From Serilophus lunatus (lineage: Eukaryota > Chordata > Aves > Passeriformes > Eurylaimidae), in assembly GCA_013399895.1 (NCBI GenBank), contig VXBA01005476.1, forward strand, positions 1,196,198 to 1,260,197: a stretch of 64,000 nucleotides of DNA. The letters run 5' to 3'. Positions 23,738-37,012 of this stretch are shown piece after piece (position 1 is the stretch's first letter; each line of letters opens with the position of its first letter). The position numbers were made by a program, and so were the translations under genes. Below the pieces are notes generated by a model. That model saw nothing but the letters and a program-made list of their open reading frames with translations. It ran no database searches and was not told where the DNA came from.

Positions 23738-25713
23738 AATTTTCCTCCCGGAGAATAGCAAAGCTCTGCTTCAGTGTGGCTTGCAAGGAGGAAAGGCAAA
23801 ATTAGGGAGTGCTGGCAGGGCAAACCAGGGTCCTTTTCAAATATTCGTGGTTGTATGTGAGAGGTTAGGCAAGGAGAGGCGAGGCCAGCCCGGGCACAGC
23901 TGAAGGCAGGGCGATAACAGACGGAATAAAAGAAGGGTCTCGTATCTGGAGTCTGAAAGATGAGTCTTGTAAGAACTTTACCAAAATCAGAGCCCACCTG
24001 GCTCCCACAGAGCTCACATCGGCTGATTCAGAGGTAAGGGTAAGAAACAACACCACAGGCAGCAGCAGTGACTCAGGAAAACGACTGAGGGAAGGTTGTG
24101 ACAGGAGACACCATCTAATTTTTGTCCTCCCCTACAGACATGATCTAAGGAAAATGCTTAGTCCCAGAATCTCCAAGATAGTCAATTACATGCCTATATA
24201 CCAGAAAAGTCAATCAGCTTAACTCTAACCCTGGGGAAATCCTGCTATCTCCACAACTTTCCAGTGCAAATTGCAAATCTACACTGCTTTGAGAATGTGG
24301 ATTTTAGTCTTCATGTGTCTCACTTCCCTGTGTTTGAGAACAGATAAATTTTTTTCTAATTCAAGGTATTCTGTGCAGCAGACTGTCAGGCATGCCTAAT
24401 AACGCAATGAAGGATTACCTAAAAGAATAATCTGGAAATATCTAGGCCTAAAATATCTAGAATTTGGTTTGTTCTGTGAGCCTAAATAATCCTTCAAGAA
24501 TTTTTGATTCTCTCATCCATCCAGACCTCTTTAGTTTTTGAGCTTTCAAAAGAATTTCTGGCATGATTTTAAGGGTACATTGCTCTGCTTTACCATGGCT
24601 TCCTTGAAACACAAGGATAGTTGTCTTTGGCAGCAAGCTTAGAGCATGACTGCAAGCAAGGCAAGCAGTATTAGTCTGCACTCTAGCAAGACTGGAGAGG
24701 CAAGACAAGCTATTTCCAGACTGGCATTTGCTTTCTTGATTGCTGGAGAGCTTGCAGGACAAACAGAACATATTGCCATGCTTGCAGGTCAGGCCCAAAA
24801 GGGTCCTCATGACTTTTGCTCTTTTCGTTTCAGGATCTGGTTTGCAATGGAGCCAATGCAGACATGGTTTGGCAAGAATGGCATGAACATTGGCAGTATG
24901 CATGTGCTTTGGAGTAATGCTCAGTTGGACTCACTGGCAGAAGTGTAACAATGCACCAGGCTGTAAATATATGACCCAAGGAACAGCTCCAATCACCTGT
25001 AACAGCTGCAGGCATATATATCTTCTCTCTCGGAGCTTTAATCATTACAGTGCCTGTTTCTGAGGAGGAGCTAAAGATCTCTAAGGTGTAGCACTAAGCT
25101 TTGAGAGCTTCTTATAGCCAAGTTCAGGACCTGACCTAGCTGGATATCTGCTGGAAGTTACTGCCACTGTACTTACTAGCCACTGATGCATAAGGGCTGA
25201 TCTACCTTCCTGCTGTTCAGGGGAAAGCATCTTGTTTCAGTTCCCACTCAGTAACCCCTTGGGGTCTCTTCCTGTTGAGCATGTCAATAGCTGGGACTGG
25301 AGTTGCTGAATGTCCAACCTGTCACACTTCACCAAAACACAGCACAACACCAAGACCCCATCCATCTGTGTCCCAGGTACAACACTTATGGTGTGCTGGA
25401 GCAGGAGATGTTGCAATTGGGAATATTCCGAGTATGAAGACCTGCTGGAGAGCCAGCTGCAGATTGCAGTCTCTCTCCTGTCACACCGTCCATGTCTCCT
25501 TCATATGACCCAGAGCAGGTCATATGTTAGGAGGAAAAAAAAAGTGCTGACAAACTGATCTTCACTACAGAATGCATTTGTGAATAGAAAATAGGCTCCA
25601 GGGCTCACAACCTAACTGCAGAGTCCAGCAGCTCCTAAAAATACATCTTCAAAAAAAACCCACACCTGAAAACTGTCTCTGAGTGCAGAAGACAGTGTTC
25701 CCTTCTGCACATC
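23738..25713. other. Non-coding sequence, nothing recognised
   Basis: The minus-strand frame 24903-24457 (148 aa) is one of the longer ones. It is rich in Cys, Leu and Lys without spacing that suggests zinc-binding, and it has an antisense open frame over the same DNA. I regard it as chance. No mobile element is recognised. Confidence 0.5.
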
Positions 25714-25730
25714 TTTTTTTTTTTTTTTTT
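25714..25730. repeat. Poly-T tract (17 T)
   Basis: Homopolymer run without a recognisable retroposon attached. Confidence 0.9.
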
Positions 25731-26641
25731 CCAAAGCCCTCCTGGAATCCAGCTGCTCTGCTGAATCCCTACTTAGGGACAGCACATAGCAGCCCAGTAC
25801 AAGCTGCTCTCAGTTTTCCCCTGCAATTAGCATACGTGGTGTTTATCCTATTTTAGAGTGACCTGGATCCTCTGGGGAAAGCCCTTGTCTCCAGTTCACT
25901 CAGACAGACACACAGCAGTTGCTTCTCTGCTCTTGGCTGAAAGTGTCCTTGCAAATGGTTGGGATAGATGAGAAGAGAGCAAATGAGAGTCACTATCACC
26001 TGGGCACTGAGTAGGCACAAGCTTACTGTTAAATAGCTAGAATCCTTCCCTAGAGTCCATATATAAGTTTCAGTGGCCATGTCAAAAGCTCAGGCAGCTG
26101 CTTTCCAAATGGCAGATTCCCTAGCTTGCCCAAAACTTGCAGACAAAAGAGTAAAACAATCCTCTCTCAGCTGACCCACATGCAAAGAATAAACACAACA
26201 GGCAACTGGCAGCATCAAGGCACACTGTACTCTCCCAGCCCAAATACATGCTCTCAGGCTTTATAGCTGTGCAGCTGGCATGCTCCAGGAGCTACTTCCA
26301 TCCTCAGACATATGTTAGCACACCTAGCGTTTATCAAAACAAGCATCTGAATTCGGACAAACAGGTGCTTTAGGAGCAGATCTCCCAGTTGTCCCCACTT
26401 GCTGCACTTTTGTTCACATCATGACCTTGGAGGGTGCAAACTAGGCTTTTTTCAGATAAAGCTAGACAGAGATACGTGCTAGAGCACATCAAAATGCACT
26501 CCAGACACCCACATTCAATCCTAAGGACTGGACATCCAAAGCAGAGCTAATACAGAGTAAAACACCTCTGGACACATAGACCTGACCTTACCCTCTCAGC
26601 ACCATCTGATTTACTCCACAGAGCTAAACACACCTCTCAGT

Positions 26642-26680
26642 GACATAGAATATTCCGAGTTGGAAGGGACCCACCCTCAA
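26642..26680 (-). mobile_element. CR1 LINE 3' tail fragment
   Basis: GACATAGAATATTCCGAGTT followed by GGAAGGGACCCACC is the reversed CR1 terminus (compare 'catagaat-att-gagttggaagggaccca'). Only about 40 bp are recognisable. It is either an extremely 5'-truncated insertion or what is left of an old copy. Confidence 0.75.
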
Positions 26681-29600
26681 AGCCTCTCCAGCTATGCATT
26701 TCTCCCACCCATCCGACTGCTTTCACCTGCTTTTCTTGTCTGATGCTTTGATGATCAGTCCTGAGAGACAATCCCTCAGCCTTTATTGCTTGCAATTGCA
26801 ACAGTTACTCAAATAGGGCTCTTCGCTCTCCCTGCCCAAGATGTCTCAATAAAATGAAATTATTTCATTGCAGTTTTTACTGCTTCCAAATTTGCTTTCT
26901 ACAGATGTTTCCCCCATTTCACTGGTAACCATTATACTTCCTTTTCAGTTGCAGGAACCATTAACCTGTTATTAATGGGCAATATTGGATGATTTTGAAG
27001 AGCTGGTTCTAGTTCCTCTGCCACAATAAACAAAAGCAGCAAAGCTGCTTGGCACAAGCCACCTTCCAAGAGGCTATTCATATTCTGGTGTTCATGCATG
27101 GTTTACGGCAGGGATTTTGCATTGTTTATTTTCTGTTTCTCTGCAGACAGTGGCATTGTTAAACAGCATGTGTCCGAGAGAATCCACCCTCTCTATGGGA
27201 TCTCCTCCCAGCTATTACAGCACTTCCCAGAAACCTACTGAGCTCTGGAATAAACAAGTCTCAATGGGGGGACTGAGCCCACACCCAAAAATTAGAGTGC
27301 CATGAAGCCTCCATAGCAATGAAAGTAACTCAGCCTCGCATGAAACCTTTCTCTTGCCTAATCAAAACCCTGTGCTGTCACCCTTCCTAATGATGCTCTC
27401 TTGTCCCTTGCAGGCAAAAAACAAAGTAGTGGACTTTTCTCTGACTTGCTCCTGGGAAGGGCCAGGAGAAAAGATGTTTTTCTTCTGACTCATGAGCTTG
27501 GGCACCTAAAGCACTTCACCTTGGATAGAGGGAGCAGAGACCAGCCTTTGGTACAGATGAACCAGGAAAGGGTGTGGGGAGTGGGGAATTCCTCCCAGCA
27601 CTGAGGTGGCTACCACATCCCCAGTCAGTTTGTTTTTCTTCACCCATGCAAAGTTAAACCAAATGACAGATTTGGGGACATGAAGAAAATTCCTCCAAGT
27701 CAGATTGGAGTGACCATTATATCAATCACTTTGTCTCTTTCCCCTGCTGTTTTGGACCTGGAACATCCTCAATATCATCTAGCCATTCTCTTCTGGCAAA
27801 CACCCTCACAGCAGCACTGGAAAGCCTTTGCTGGCATTTTCCCTTGCACACATTCACTCATTTTATCATGGGATACAGAGAGATGCTCTGCAACATGGTA
27901 TATGAGCAAAGGTCAGGAAGACCCTGATAGTCTAAACATCTCATATGCAGTAAATTAAGATTGTGGTAATTTCGATTCATTGATTCAGACAGTGCATTCC
28001 ATACTCACATTCCTAGGGTTTGGGGTTTTTTTCTGGCTAGCAACAGATGTCCAACATTTCTGCTGCACAAGGGAATCGCTAACAGTTAAGACATGGGCTC
28101 ATTGTAGAATCCGTAGCTGGAAACTCAAGTAGGCCTAGACTGACAAGCAGTATATTAAAGATTATTTCCCTCTCTTGCTATAGGGCGAACATTCTCAAAT
28201 CCTCCTATGACTTAGAAGAGAAACAGTCCTACATTTCACAGATTTTGTCATCTGCCCTTAGAATTGCCCCCTTTTTTTTTTGTCTTGGTTTTGAACAGCA
28301 TTTACCCATCAATCTGGATCTTTCAATGTTACCAAGTTTACAAGACTTGAACATTTTCTTCTCTCCATAATTCATTCCTGCTATAGTCAAGTTCACACAC
28401 AGTCAAAGCAGAAGCCCTTCAGAAGCACTAAACCCAGTACTAGGTTGCATAAAATTGATAGTTCCCATATGCCCTTATAAACACCATGCCAAACTGTATT
28501 GTACTGTATTTACATTGTGTTAACATCTACCAAATTACCAAGACAGCAGGGGAACATACACGCATTCACATTTCTAAACAAGGCTAATAGTTTGGGTGAA
28601 TATTTAACCTTTTTGGAAAAAAAACAATGAAAAAAAGAAAATTGTAGCATAAACTTGGCCTGCAGTTTCATGTTACTTGCCAGAACTAAAACATCTGCAT
28701 CCTGTGCTATCAGTCTACTTGGGGTCTTTGTTAATTCAGAGGTAGCTAGAGTTTCAGATGGGATTTCCTCTGGAAGAGCTTCATGTCCTCCTGACATTTC
28801 ACATGGTTCAAAAGAAGAGAATTTAAGCTACCATGACTCAATTATCTCTCTTTTATGCTCCAGTTTATTTTCAAGTGTACAGTTCTACAAAACATGGAAC
28901 CAGGTCCATTAATACAAACCAAGGATTTGAAACTACACTCTGGAAAGTTCCTTTCTTATCCAGGGATATTTCTTGGCTAGCAGCCTTCTGACTTTTCCTT
29001 GGTCTGGGCTTCCTAGCTACTAGCTGATCCATCTCAAAGCTTGTAATAAGACTCTCACCATAGTTTTTCAGATGAGAACCAAACCTGGAGAGCACTCTGT
29101 GGAGACATAGAAAAAGTGTCAAACAGATGAGAGCAATGATCTGTTAAACCTGTCCCTCCCTAACAGCAGCAGCAGAAGAGAGATAAGTAACTTCTAGACT
29201 TCCTATCCAGAGTCATGAAAATCTTTGCCTGGCCTGAATAACTGGGAAGTAGATCATATTTTTAGGCAAAAGATGGAGATCTTTCCTTTTAATCTATACA
29301 GTTACAGGCAATACCTCTTATTACTTACAGCTGTACACAGCAATCTGTAAGATTAATTTTAAGACCTCTGTGAGAAATCCCCAATATGAAATCACCTAGC
29401 CCAGATTTGAAGCAGGGGCTGAAATCATGATACAATAAGTTACCTGTCCTTTAGAGGTTGGTGTTAGAGCTCCACTGTGGCTTTGGTTTCTGACTGCACT
29501 GTAGATTCTAAGGAATTCTAAGGATTTAAGCAGCAAAATGCATGAGTTCCCAGATCACTCAGAGCTGAAAACTAGAGACCATAACAAGGAGCAAACCTGA

Positions 29601-32600
29601 ACCAGACCAGGGCAAGAGACAAGAAGCTCAATGGGTCACACTAGACTCTGTTGCACAGGCAAGTTACATGACCTCAGAGCACTGGTGTAACAAAAGGGTT
29701 TCCTCACAGGGCTACTCAGGCATGCTGTGATCATAGACTAGTTTTTTTGCTGTATACTCATAAGTCACACTCTTCAGATTCCCTTACACAGCTCAGAGAA
29801 CAATGGCAGTTTTCACTCTGCTGTCTTAGGGTTGATCTATATGGAAAGGTAGAAAAAAGACCTTCTAAAATGTTGCTCAGCTGTCCATTAAACCTTAAAT
29901 ACCACCATGGAGGAGTGGTCACAGGCCTCAATTCTTCATGCATTGAGTCTGTGTATCATTGTGGACATATGAAAGAACATATTCAAATTAATTTGTCGTA
30001 GTCAAAGTACTAGTTTATAGCCATTATATTGATGGCAGAAGGCAAAGCACAAGGCTGCTTGGAATTAGTCATACATGCATTATTATAACCTTCTGCTTAT
30101 TCTTCATGTTTGAGACATTTCTTAGATCTAGAACAAAAAGAACACAGATCCCTACTTTCAGCTAACAAAACCAACAGAGATGATTTTCAGATACTTCAGT
30201 TTGAAACTACACATGCATTTGGTAGACAATGCAAGTGAAAACTTTGTAGTCAGCAGCTTGGGTGTAAAACCCATGGGAGTTCCTGGGTGGTCATGTCCCA
30301 TTGTCCAGGCAGCCATATTTTAGACAGCATTTTGGATCATCTCTGCAGACAAGTTAATGCTCAGGTCTTGCATTTCTACTAGAATTTTGTCCTGCTTTTC
30401 CATTTGCAATGGTAACACTGCTGCACGCTCAACTTTGTTCTTCTAGCAACATACACCGACTATATTGGGTGAGCAGAGGCAAGGTATGGTTCAAGAAAGG
30501 ATCTTGTGCATGAAGGAGGACTTAAAGCATGCCCATCAACTTTAAAAAAAAAGAAATCAGACATTAAGTTTTTCAGGAACCCTCATCTGTATTAAAACTT
30601 GTGCTTGTTTTGTGCTACTTCAGGCTTGAACTGAAAAACCATGGTAAGATGCCCTTCACTTACCCCCACACCCTTCTTCCCCCTTGTTTCTTTAAGGAAC
30701 TCAGAATCTAATAAAACAGATTGCTACAGAAGCAAGTAGGTCACACACATCCTGACAGTCCTCAACATGCAGGATGGACAAACTGTGTTTCTAAGAACCA
30801 ATTCATCCACTCTGAAAGGGAGAAAGCAAGGACAAGAATTTGCTTGTCCTCTACAACTCATTCATAGCCACAACTGCAGTTAGAGCTCAGGTCTTCCTGG
30901 CCACTAGGAAAGCACAGTTTCAGCTCCAGCCATCTCTTTGAAGATTAAGCAGCCTACATTTCTGCTAACTCCCAAACTTTAAAGAAAATAGAATTGTTGG
31001 TTTTCTTCCATTAAAGCACCTCCCAATTTAAGAGCCTAACAGTAACATTTCAAAAATGCCTCAGTGATTTGGGAGCACAAGTCACAGTAGTTTCATGCAG
31101 ACACTGTGGTGAAGACTGACCACTGACCAACTCCTAGTATGGAAAAATTTTAGCCACTATCATTCTGAGAGATAGTAAGAAAAGGGCTTCATCTCCAGAG
31201 AGATGAATGCAGCCTTTGAAAAACATTTTAGTAATAGTTTGTCATGCACAGCATCAATGTTAGAGTTGCTAGAACTCATTCCTCTGGGATATAAATTCTT
31301 TTCCTCAAAATGATATTTAAACTACATAGTCATTGTTTTTGAGCACAGTTCAAGACATTCCTTTTCCCTTAACATATATGCCTGTTTGACCTAATCTTAC
31401 AAGTTGTAAGAGCTCTGTGGGACTTTTGGGTAGTGAGCCAAACTGCATGCAATGAAGTGTAGTCAGGGAACGTCCACTGTCTAAACTGTACATTTCAGTT
31501 AGGGTAACAGAATATCTTAGAAAAGTCCAAATATAGCCATGAATGTACCTTTATCTTTTGTGACAAATGTATTTCTTAACATCAGAGCAGTTCAGTTTTC
31601 TTAACATCTGCCTTGAAGTGGCTCTTCCTACATCATCTGAAAAAAAAATAAAGGAAAAAGCAAACACTCTTCCCAGAGCATTGGTGAGGTCTTGCAGCTG
31701 AAAGGGCCAACTGATTGGTCACAAACTGGTGACATTTAATTTCAGTATAGAAGAGAAATCCCATCCCTCCACCTTCCATAAAAGCTTCAGGAAAATGATT
31801 CAAGACCAGTATTTGCTGCGAGCAGAAGCCTTATTGCACATAACCTCCCATGGGAAGTCTCACAAGAGGAAAAGCTCTCCAAGACAAAGATCTCTTCCAA
31901 CCAGCTGGAAAAAAACATGCCTTGATTAGTTTACTCAAGATACTGGGAATTTTTTAGAACTATGCTACAGATTTGTGCAATGCCACATACTGCAAATCCT
32001 CGGTTTCTAAAGAAAATGTGAAAGAAGGGATGGATGAGAGAAGAAGCCTAAAATGAAGAATTCTTACTTCTGATCTTGTATCTCACACTCTTATTGGGGT
32101 AGCACAGGGGAAGTCAGGACATTGTATACCTGCCGTATCCAGGGGTAACTGAGCATCCAGCTGCTTGTTTTTCCACTGTCCATACACATCTCTCCCAGGC
32201 AGAGAGATGTAAGTGGAAGCTCTCATTACTCTTTCACTGTCCATCACAGGCAGCATCTGTCAGCCCTTAACTAGTCAACCTCAAGCACATAGAGGTGGTG
32301 CATGCCCAAATCAGCTCCCAGTCCTGATGACAGAGCAGGGTAACAAGGTGCTCAGCGTTCACATACCTGCTCAAAGTAAAGAACAGAGCCCAGGATCCCT
32401 GGTTTGCAATCAGAGCCCTTATCCCACGCACACACTTTCAATTACCAACTGACTTCAGATCTGTGGGGTGACAAGAGACTTGCACCTGAACATGTTTGCA
32501 CATTAAAACAGAGTAACTTTTCCTCCTTAGCACAAATCTAACCTAAATCACTACTGAACAAACTTAGTGACCTCCAAGGACTACAGAAAAATGAAGTGCT

Positions 32601-33931
32601 GCTAACAAGCTGTTTGATCCACAAATAAAAGGCCTTAGTACCTCTGGGATGAAGGGGGTGGGAGAAAAAAGGAGAAAATAAAGATGTGGAATGTAAAAAT
32701 GAATGGTCACAGAAGATCAGCTTGGCAAGGACTCCATACCAGCTGAGTAGCTTTAACATCTGGGAGCCATGAGTGCCTCAGATCACAGACTCTCAGACAT
32801 GCTCTCAACACCACAAACAGTGTTTCAAAGAAAAGGGTAAGGTGGGGGCAAGGCTGGATTTACTTACTGCCAGCATACAGATAGAGGGGGCCAGGAAACC
32901 AAGCCAGCCATCGCTCAGCAGGCAGGTAGGGAACTATCTCACAGCTCATCATCCACTTCCATCAGGGCCTCAGTTCCTCTATTATACAGCCAGGCTTGCT
33001 GCCAGGAGTCAGCAGTGACCCTCAGTTAACTACCACAACGCTGCTCTCCTCAACCTACACTAAACCACAGACTTTCCCCAGAACTAGGAGCACTGCAGCT
33101 TAACTTTCCTACCCTCCATCACCTCAAAAAGGAAGTAGGAAGAGATGCCACCACCAGTATTCCCTTTGTTACTGGGCTGGATTTTGCCACTGCCTGTTTC
33201 TTGCACCTCACCAACATCCTAAGAACTGAAGATACTGAACAGATAGGGATAAAAGATAAAGGATAAAAGAGGGGCTAACACAGCCATGGGCCCCCTTAAA
33301 AGATGAAGAGCAACCACCAGGAGTATAAGCTACGAGTATTTTAATTTCCACGTGCACAGCCACCACATTAGAAAATTCTCTGAAAGCAAGAAAAAAAAAA
33401 TCCCCACATTTTAAGCTGCCAGCACTTCCCAGACAGGAAAAAGTGAGTGGAGGGTCAAACACCAAAAACTCTGAGTGACTTGAATGACATATATACGTTT
33501 TGGCACACAAATTACCTCTCCAGACAGCTTCTGCAGGGCCTAAGCAGCTTAGCAAGCATGTGAAGACCAAGTAAATTTGAAGTGGCAATGAACTATGCTG
33601 CTCTGAATTAAGTCAAGTTTTTGTAGCCTGGCTACTTCAGTTGTCTCTGACTTTGGCTGAAACCTTCCATAATGATGTTCATTTACCTGTGAGGGAAGAT
33701 GGCTTTGGGCTCAGATGATAGTTTAGGCTTCAGACAGGCTCCTGTCTCAAGTCCACCACTTGCTTCCTGTGGTCATGCCACACCTTCACTTGTATAGGTA
33801 GGCTGTAAATGCAATAGCAACCTACACCATTATGGCTCTTATGACAAGGGCCATAAAAAACCCTATGAATGCGTCCGAGTGTGCAAATCTCTCCTTTCCT
33901 CCCCATTCTGCCCTAGGCTTGTATTTTGTTT
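26681..33931. other. Long non-coding stretch with no recognised gene
   Basis: No gene is recognised. At 27121-27145 a good acceptor-like pyrimidine tract ends TTTCTCTGCAG and is followed by an open frame to 27305. No donor follows it, so it is not called an exon. A second acceptor-like site, TTGTCCCTTGCAG, ends at 27413. Simple repeats: 10 T at 28272-28281, a 10-bp unit ATTCTAAGGA twice at 29505-29524, and an imperfect (GATAAA)n at 33247-33270. The stretch 32388-32440 may be a decayed MIR-like piece (GAGCCCAGGATCCCTGGT) but is too short to call. Minus-strand frames at 28510-28797 and 33208-33588 show no features. Confidence 0.5.
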
Positions 33932-33956
33932 CCCCTCCCTCCCCCCCCCACTCCCC
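33932..33956 (-). other. C-tract; potential G-quadruplex on the minus strand
   Basis: The plus strand reads C4-T-C3-T-C9-ACT-C4. On the minus strand this gives four or more G-runs of at least three with loops of one to three bases, well within the usual G3+N1-7 rule. The plus strand could form an i-motif. It adjoins a block that looks regulatory (33957-34220). Confidence 0.6.
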
Positions 33957-34220
33957 TCTTTCCGGGGAAATGTGATGAAGGAGGGTGGAGTGGCTCAGGC
34001 TATGTACAAATATTCAGACAGTCTCTTAGCAATAAATGGATCTCAGTCAGTTCTATTATCTGTCTGGCTGTGGCTCCTATTATCTGCTGTGAATTGTAGC
34101 AGCGATCCCTGGAACAGCATTCAGGCACCATCATTACTGACTTCCACACCCTCCAAAGACTGCACTGTAACAAGGCATGCTGGATAATACTTGCCATTAG
34201 AAGAGAGAATATAAAGGATT
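33957..34220. promoter_or_regulatory. Candidate regulatory element next to the C-tract
   Basis: The block is unique sequence with motifs typical of conserved elements (TATGTACAAATATTCAGACA, AGCAATAAATGGATC, GTAGCAGCGATCC) and a symmetric pair of TATTATCTG strings near 34049 and 34078. Overlapping frames on both strands (33879-34187 plus, 34000-34197 minus) have no protein features. Assignment is by texture only. Confidence 0.3.
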
Positions 34221-36199
34221 CAAGCTATGACTAACACAGAAAAAGCCTCTGCATGGGGCTTTTACATTCATTGACCTGGGTTTGTTATTAAAGAAAATTC
34301 CAGGTTCAAAACTTAGACCTGCATTTTATATGGCACATCAGCTGACTTACAGAAAAAGATCATTTAATCCTCATCTTTCTCGCTTCCCAACTGCTCCCTG
34401 CTAAATTTTCATGGAAGCTTGCAGCTGGAGAGCAGAGAAGGCACAGCACAGGCCTGTCTGGAGCTTACAGTCCCCCAAATGGGGTCCATAAGCCCAAAGC
34501 AGCAAGTTTAACAAGCCCAACAAAGCGCTGGGAGCCTGCGATGCACCGCAAATGGGGACACTGTGGGGAGCATCTAGCATTTCGGAGCTGAAAACCTCCA
34601 AAGCAGCACTTAGATGGCTCCTCACTAGGAACAGGAATTTCAGGATCCAAAACCACATCTTACTTCCTCACATTTTTCACAAGGCCTCCACTTTGTTTGA
34701 GGCACATCTGCAAAGCCTAGATTGAAATCTAATATCCTTCCCCAGGGTAAGATGAGGGTTCTAAAAGAAAAACTCTTAGGTCTCTCTCCCATAGCCAGCA
34801 AAACAAAGCCACAAACATGAGCTCCACCAGTGCTCATTTTCTTATGGGTTTTTACCTAGCAGTGGATTGGTTTCACCTCCCAGCCACAGAACCTCTGATC
34901 AGAGGCTTTCCTGAAACTGGAATATTTCAAAAACCTCCCTGTCCTGCACAGCTTCCCTGATGCTTTTCTCACTCAGACACCTATTTCACAGCAGGGCTTA
35001 ATATCTTATTATTATCCATCATTCAGCTTGGCTGAAAAATTAGTCATCAACCTAAAAATTCATTGGGAAACACTTGATACTGTGGTTGCTTTCCAGTGGA
35101 ACGAAGCAGTAGGGGAGGGAAGGTGGGTGAAATCTTGCAGTCAGGAAGGCTTTTCCAGCTCAGGAACAGCTCTCTGGAGACCTCGACCCACAAGAGAGCA
35201 CCCAAAATTCCAGTTTGACACAGCCACTCCCACTGGTGATAGCCCAGAGGCAGCTGGCAGAGACTGCCCTAAATAGAGCTCCCGGCAGCACCACCCGTGG
35301 CTAATGCGGTCCAGATGAAAGTCATTCTTGGGCCGCAATTGCTCTCAGGGCTCAGCTGGGAGCCACGGCCGTGTGCTTCTCCCTGGTCTCCCCGTGGGCA
35401 TTCGGGCTGGGCAGTAGGGCTGGCTGCTGTTCCCTGCAGAGCAGGACGGGGATGGAAATGGGGACGGGGTCAGCAGCTGGCTCTGAAGCATCATGCCATG
35501 GGCTATAAAGCCCAAGGAAGAGTGGAGAATGAGGGAAGGAGCACAAGGAATAAAACTCCACAGCATCTCAGAGGTTAGGGACTTGCAACTACTGCCATTA
35601 TCAACATCTCTTTTGATATCTGTGTCCACTCCTGAGGAGCTGCCTAGGCAAAATGTCTCAGTACTGTTTTCCTACACCCTCAGATGTCTTCTGGCCAACC
35701 CAAACTGCTGTCACTTGCCATTCTCTGCTATTGCCACCACTCCTACCTAGTGCCTTGGGAGCTCTTCCAGCTCCCAAGATGATGTGATGTGGAAGCCTAA
35801 GATGGAGACAGTGAATGGCACTGGAAAAATGAAAGAATTATAGTGGGAAGATAAGGGGGAAATCTGGGAGCACTGAAAAAGGGCATGGGATTGATCACAA
35901 CCACAAGAAGCAGGGAAGACAAGAATAATACTCCACGGCCATTTTCACATAATGCACAATCGAACTTAAGGCGTCTCAGGTTGGAAGAAGTAACTTGTTG
36001 ATGAAAACCAAGAACCAACCGCCTGTTAAAGCGTGGCATCTCCTTAAGCAAGGGTTTTTGCAAGGCAGAGCTCAGCCGTTGTATGTACCTGCTCAATCCT
36101 GACACCCTACAGCTGAAAAGGCATTTGCTGGGAAGTGGCTGCCACTGGCTAATAGCCCTCATGCCCACAGCAGGGCTGGCTGGAGCTGGCAGTCTGAAA
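34221..36199. other. Non-coding sequence with a GC-rich segment at 35.28-35.48 kb
   Basis: No gene is recognised. The GC-rich segment holds only moderate CpG and several G-runs (GACGGGGATGGAAATGGGGA, then CGGGG). It supports several overlapping open frames on both strands (35141-35750) that are composition artefacts. No repeats are recognised. Confidence 0.5.
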
Positions 36200-36697
36200 A
36201 GCTGCATTTTAAGTGGCTTTCTGGCAAGCGGTGCCAAACATTTGCAGAGGATGTTTTGAGAAAGAAAACGAAAAAAAGACTCCCCTCCATTTTTATGTTA
36301 ATAAAAACATATTTGATTTGTATACAGTTTATATGCTTCATAAAAATGCTAATTACCAAACAGGGAAGAAACGGAGCAATTTTTTTGCATTCCATCCTTT
36401 CCCCTGCCCTACCCTTTATACATTTGTGACGCAGCATTTATTTAAGTCAGAATTGTGCCCAGCTCATTCTGCCTTTCCCATGGCGCATCCTCCCCCCTTT
36501 TCCCACTCATAAAAAGTAATAATAACTTGCAAATTTATTACAGTGGAAATTTGGAAAAACATTATGAAGGAAAAAAGAGTCTCCAAACATAAAACACACA
36601 AGGACTCCAACACCGCCCCCCTTCCCTTTCCACAACTTTTCCTTTGGTGCATACATTTTTCCAAGGTCACCTCGGAGGCTTTTCCTAGTTGGCTATT
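36200..36697. promoter_or_regulatory. Candidate conserved non-coding element, AT-rich
   Basis: About 500 bp of unique AT-rich DNA. Motifs include TTATGTTAATAAAAACATAT, AAAATGCTAATTACC, TTTGTGACGCAGCATTTATT, CCATGGCGCATCC and ACTTGCAAATTTATTACAG. Homeodomain-, octamer- and forkhead-like strings coexist with retained CpGs. Overlapping frames on both strands are shadows. It could instead be an untranslated exon. Alignment across birds and to mammals would settle it. Confidence 0.35.
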
Positions 36698-36715
36698 AAA
36701 ACAAACAAACAAACA
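36698..36715. repeat. (AAAC)n microsatellite
   Basis: Four tandem AAAC units. Confidence 0.85.
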
Positions 36716-36931
36716 TGCCTGCCCCAAGAAGCACATGAATCCATCACTGTGGCTTGGACTGTTTCCCTGTGTATGGATGCCATGGGAGAAGCAGCAGGGC
36801 GGGGAGGGGGTGAGCTGATATTTTTCCAAGACTTTTTCTCTCACCAGAGGAGGATGAAGATGGAGTGATGAGTGAGGTTCCAGTTGTCTGGCAGCATGAG
36901 TCACTCAGCAGCAGTTTCCGATACACACTTT

Positions 36932-36957
36932 TTTTCTCTTTTTTCTTTCCATTACAG
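36932..36957 (+). other. Strong splice-acceptor-like site
   Basis: A long pyrimidine tract (TCTTTTTTCTTTCCATTACAG at its core) is followed by AATTTGGTGTCATT. This is a near-ideal 3' splice site on the plus strand, but no donor or recognisable coding exon follows. The sequence runs into (AAT)n at 36995-37012. It may be a cryptic site or the acceptor of a non-coding exon. Confidence 0.25.
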
Positions 36958-36994
36958 AATTTGGTGTCATTTATTCCTTCCTCCTCCTCAAGAA

Positions 36995-37012
36995 AAATAA
37001 TAATAATAATAA
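36995..37012. repeat. (AAT)n microsatellite
   Basis: Six tandem AAT units. Confidence 0.85.

Noticed and set aside
24457..24903. 148-aa minus-strand frame with many cysteines
   Set aside because: The cysteines lack zinc-finger-like spacing. An antisense frame covers the same DNA, and there is no promoter or splice signal around it.
27121..27305. Good acceptor followed by an open frame
   Set aside because: The frame ends in a stop with no donor and no recognisable peptide. It could only be a terminal exon, and no clear poly(A) signal follows closely.
31878..31910. CR1-like string GATCTCTTCCAACC
   Set aside because: The bases on either side do not match CR1, and the expected terminal GATTCTGTGA-type ending is absent.
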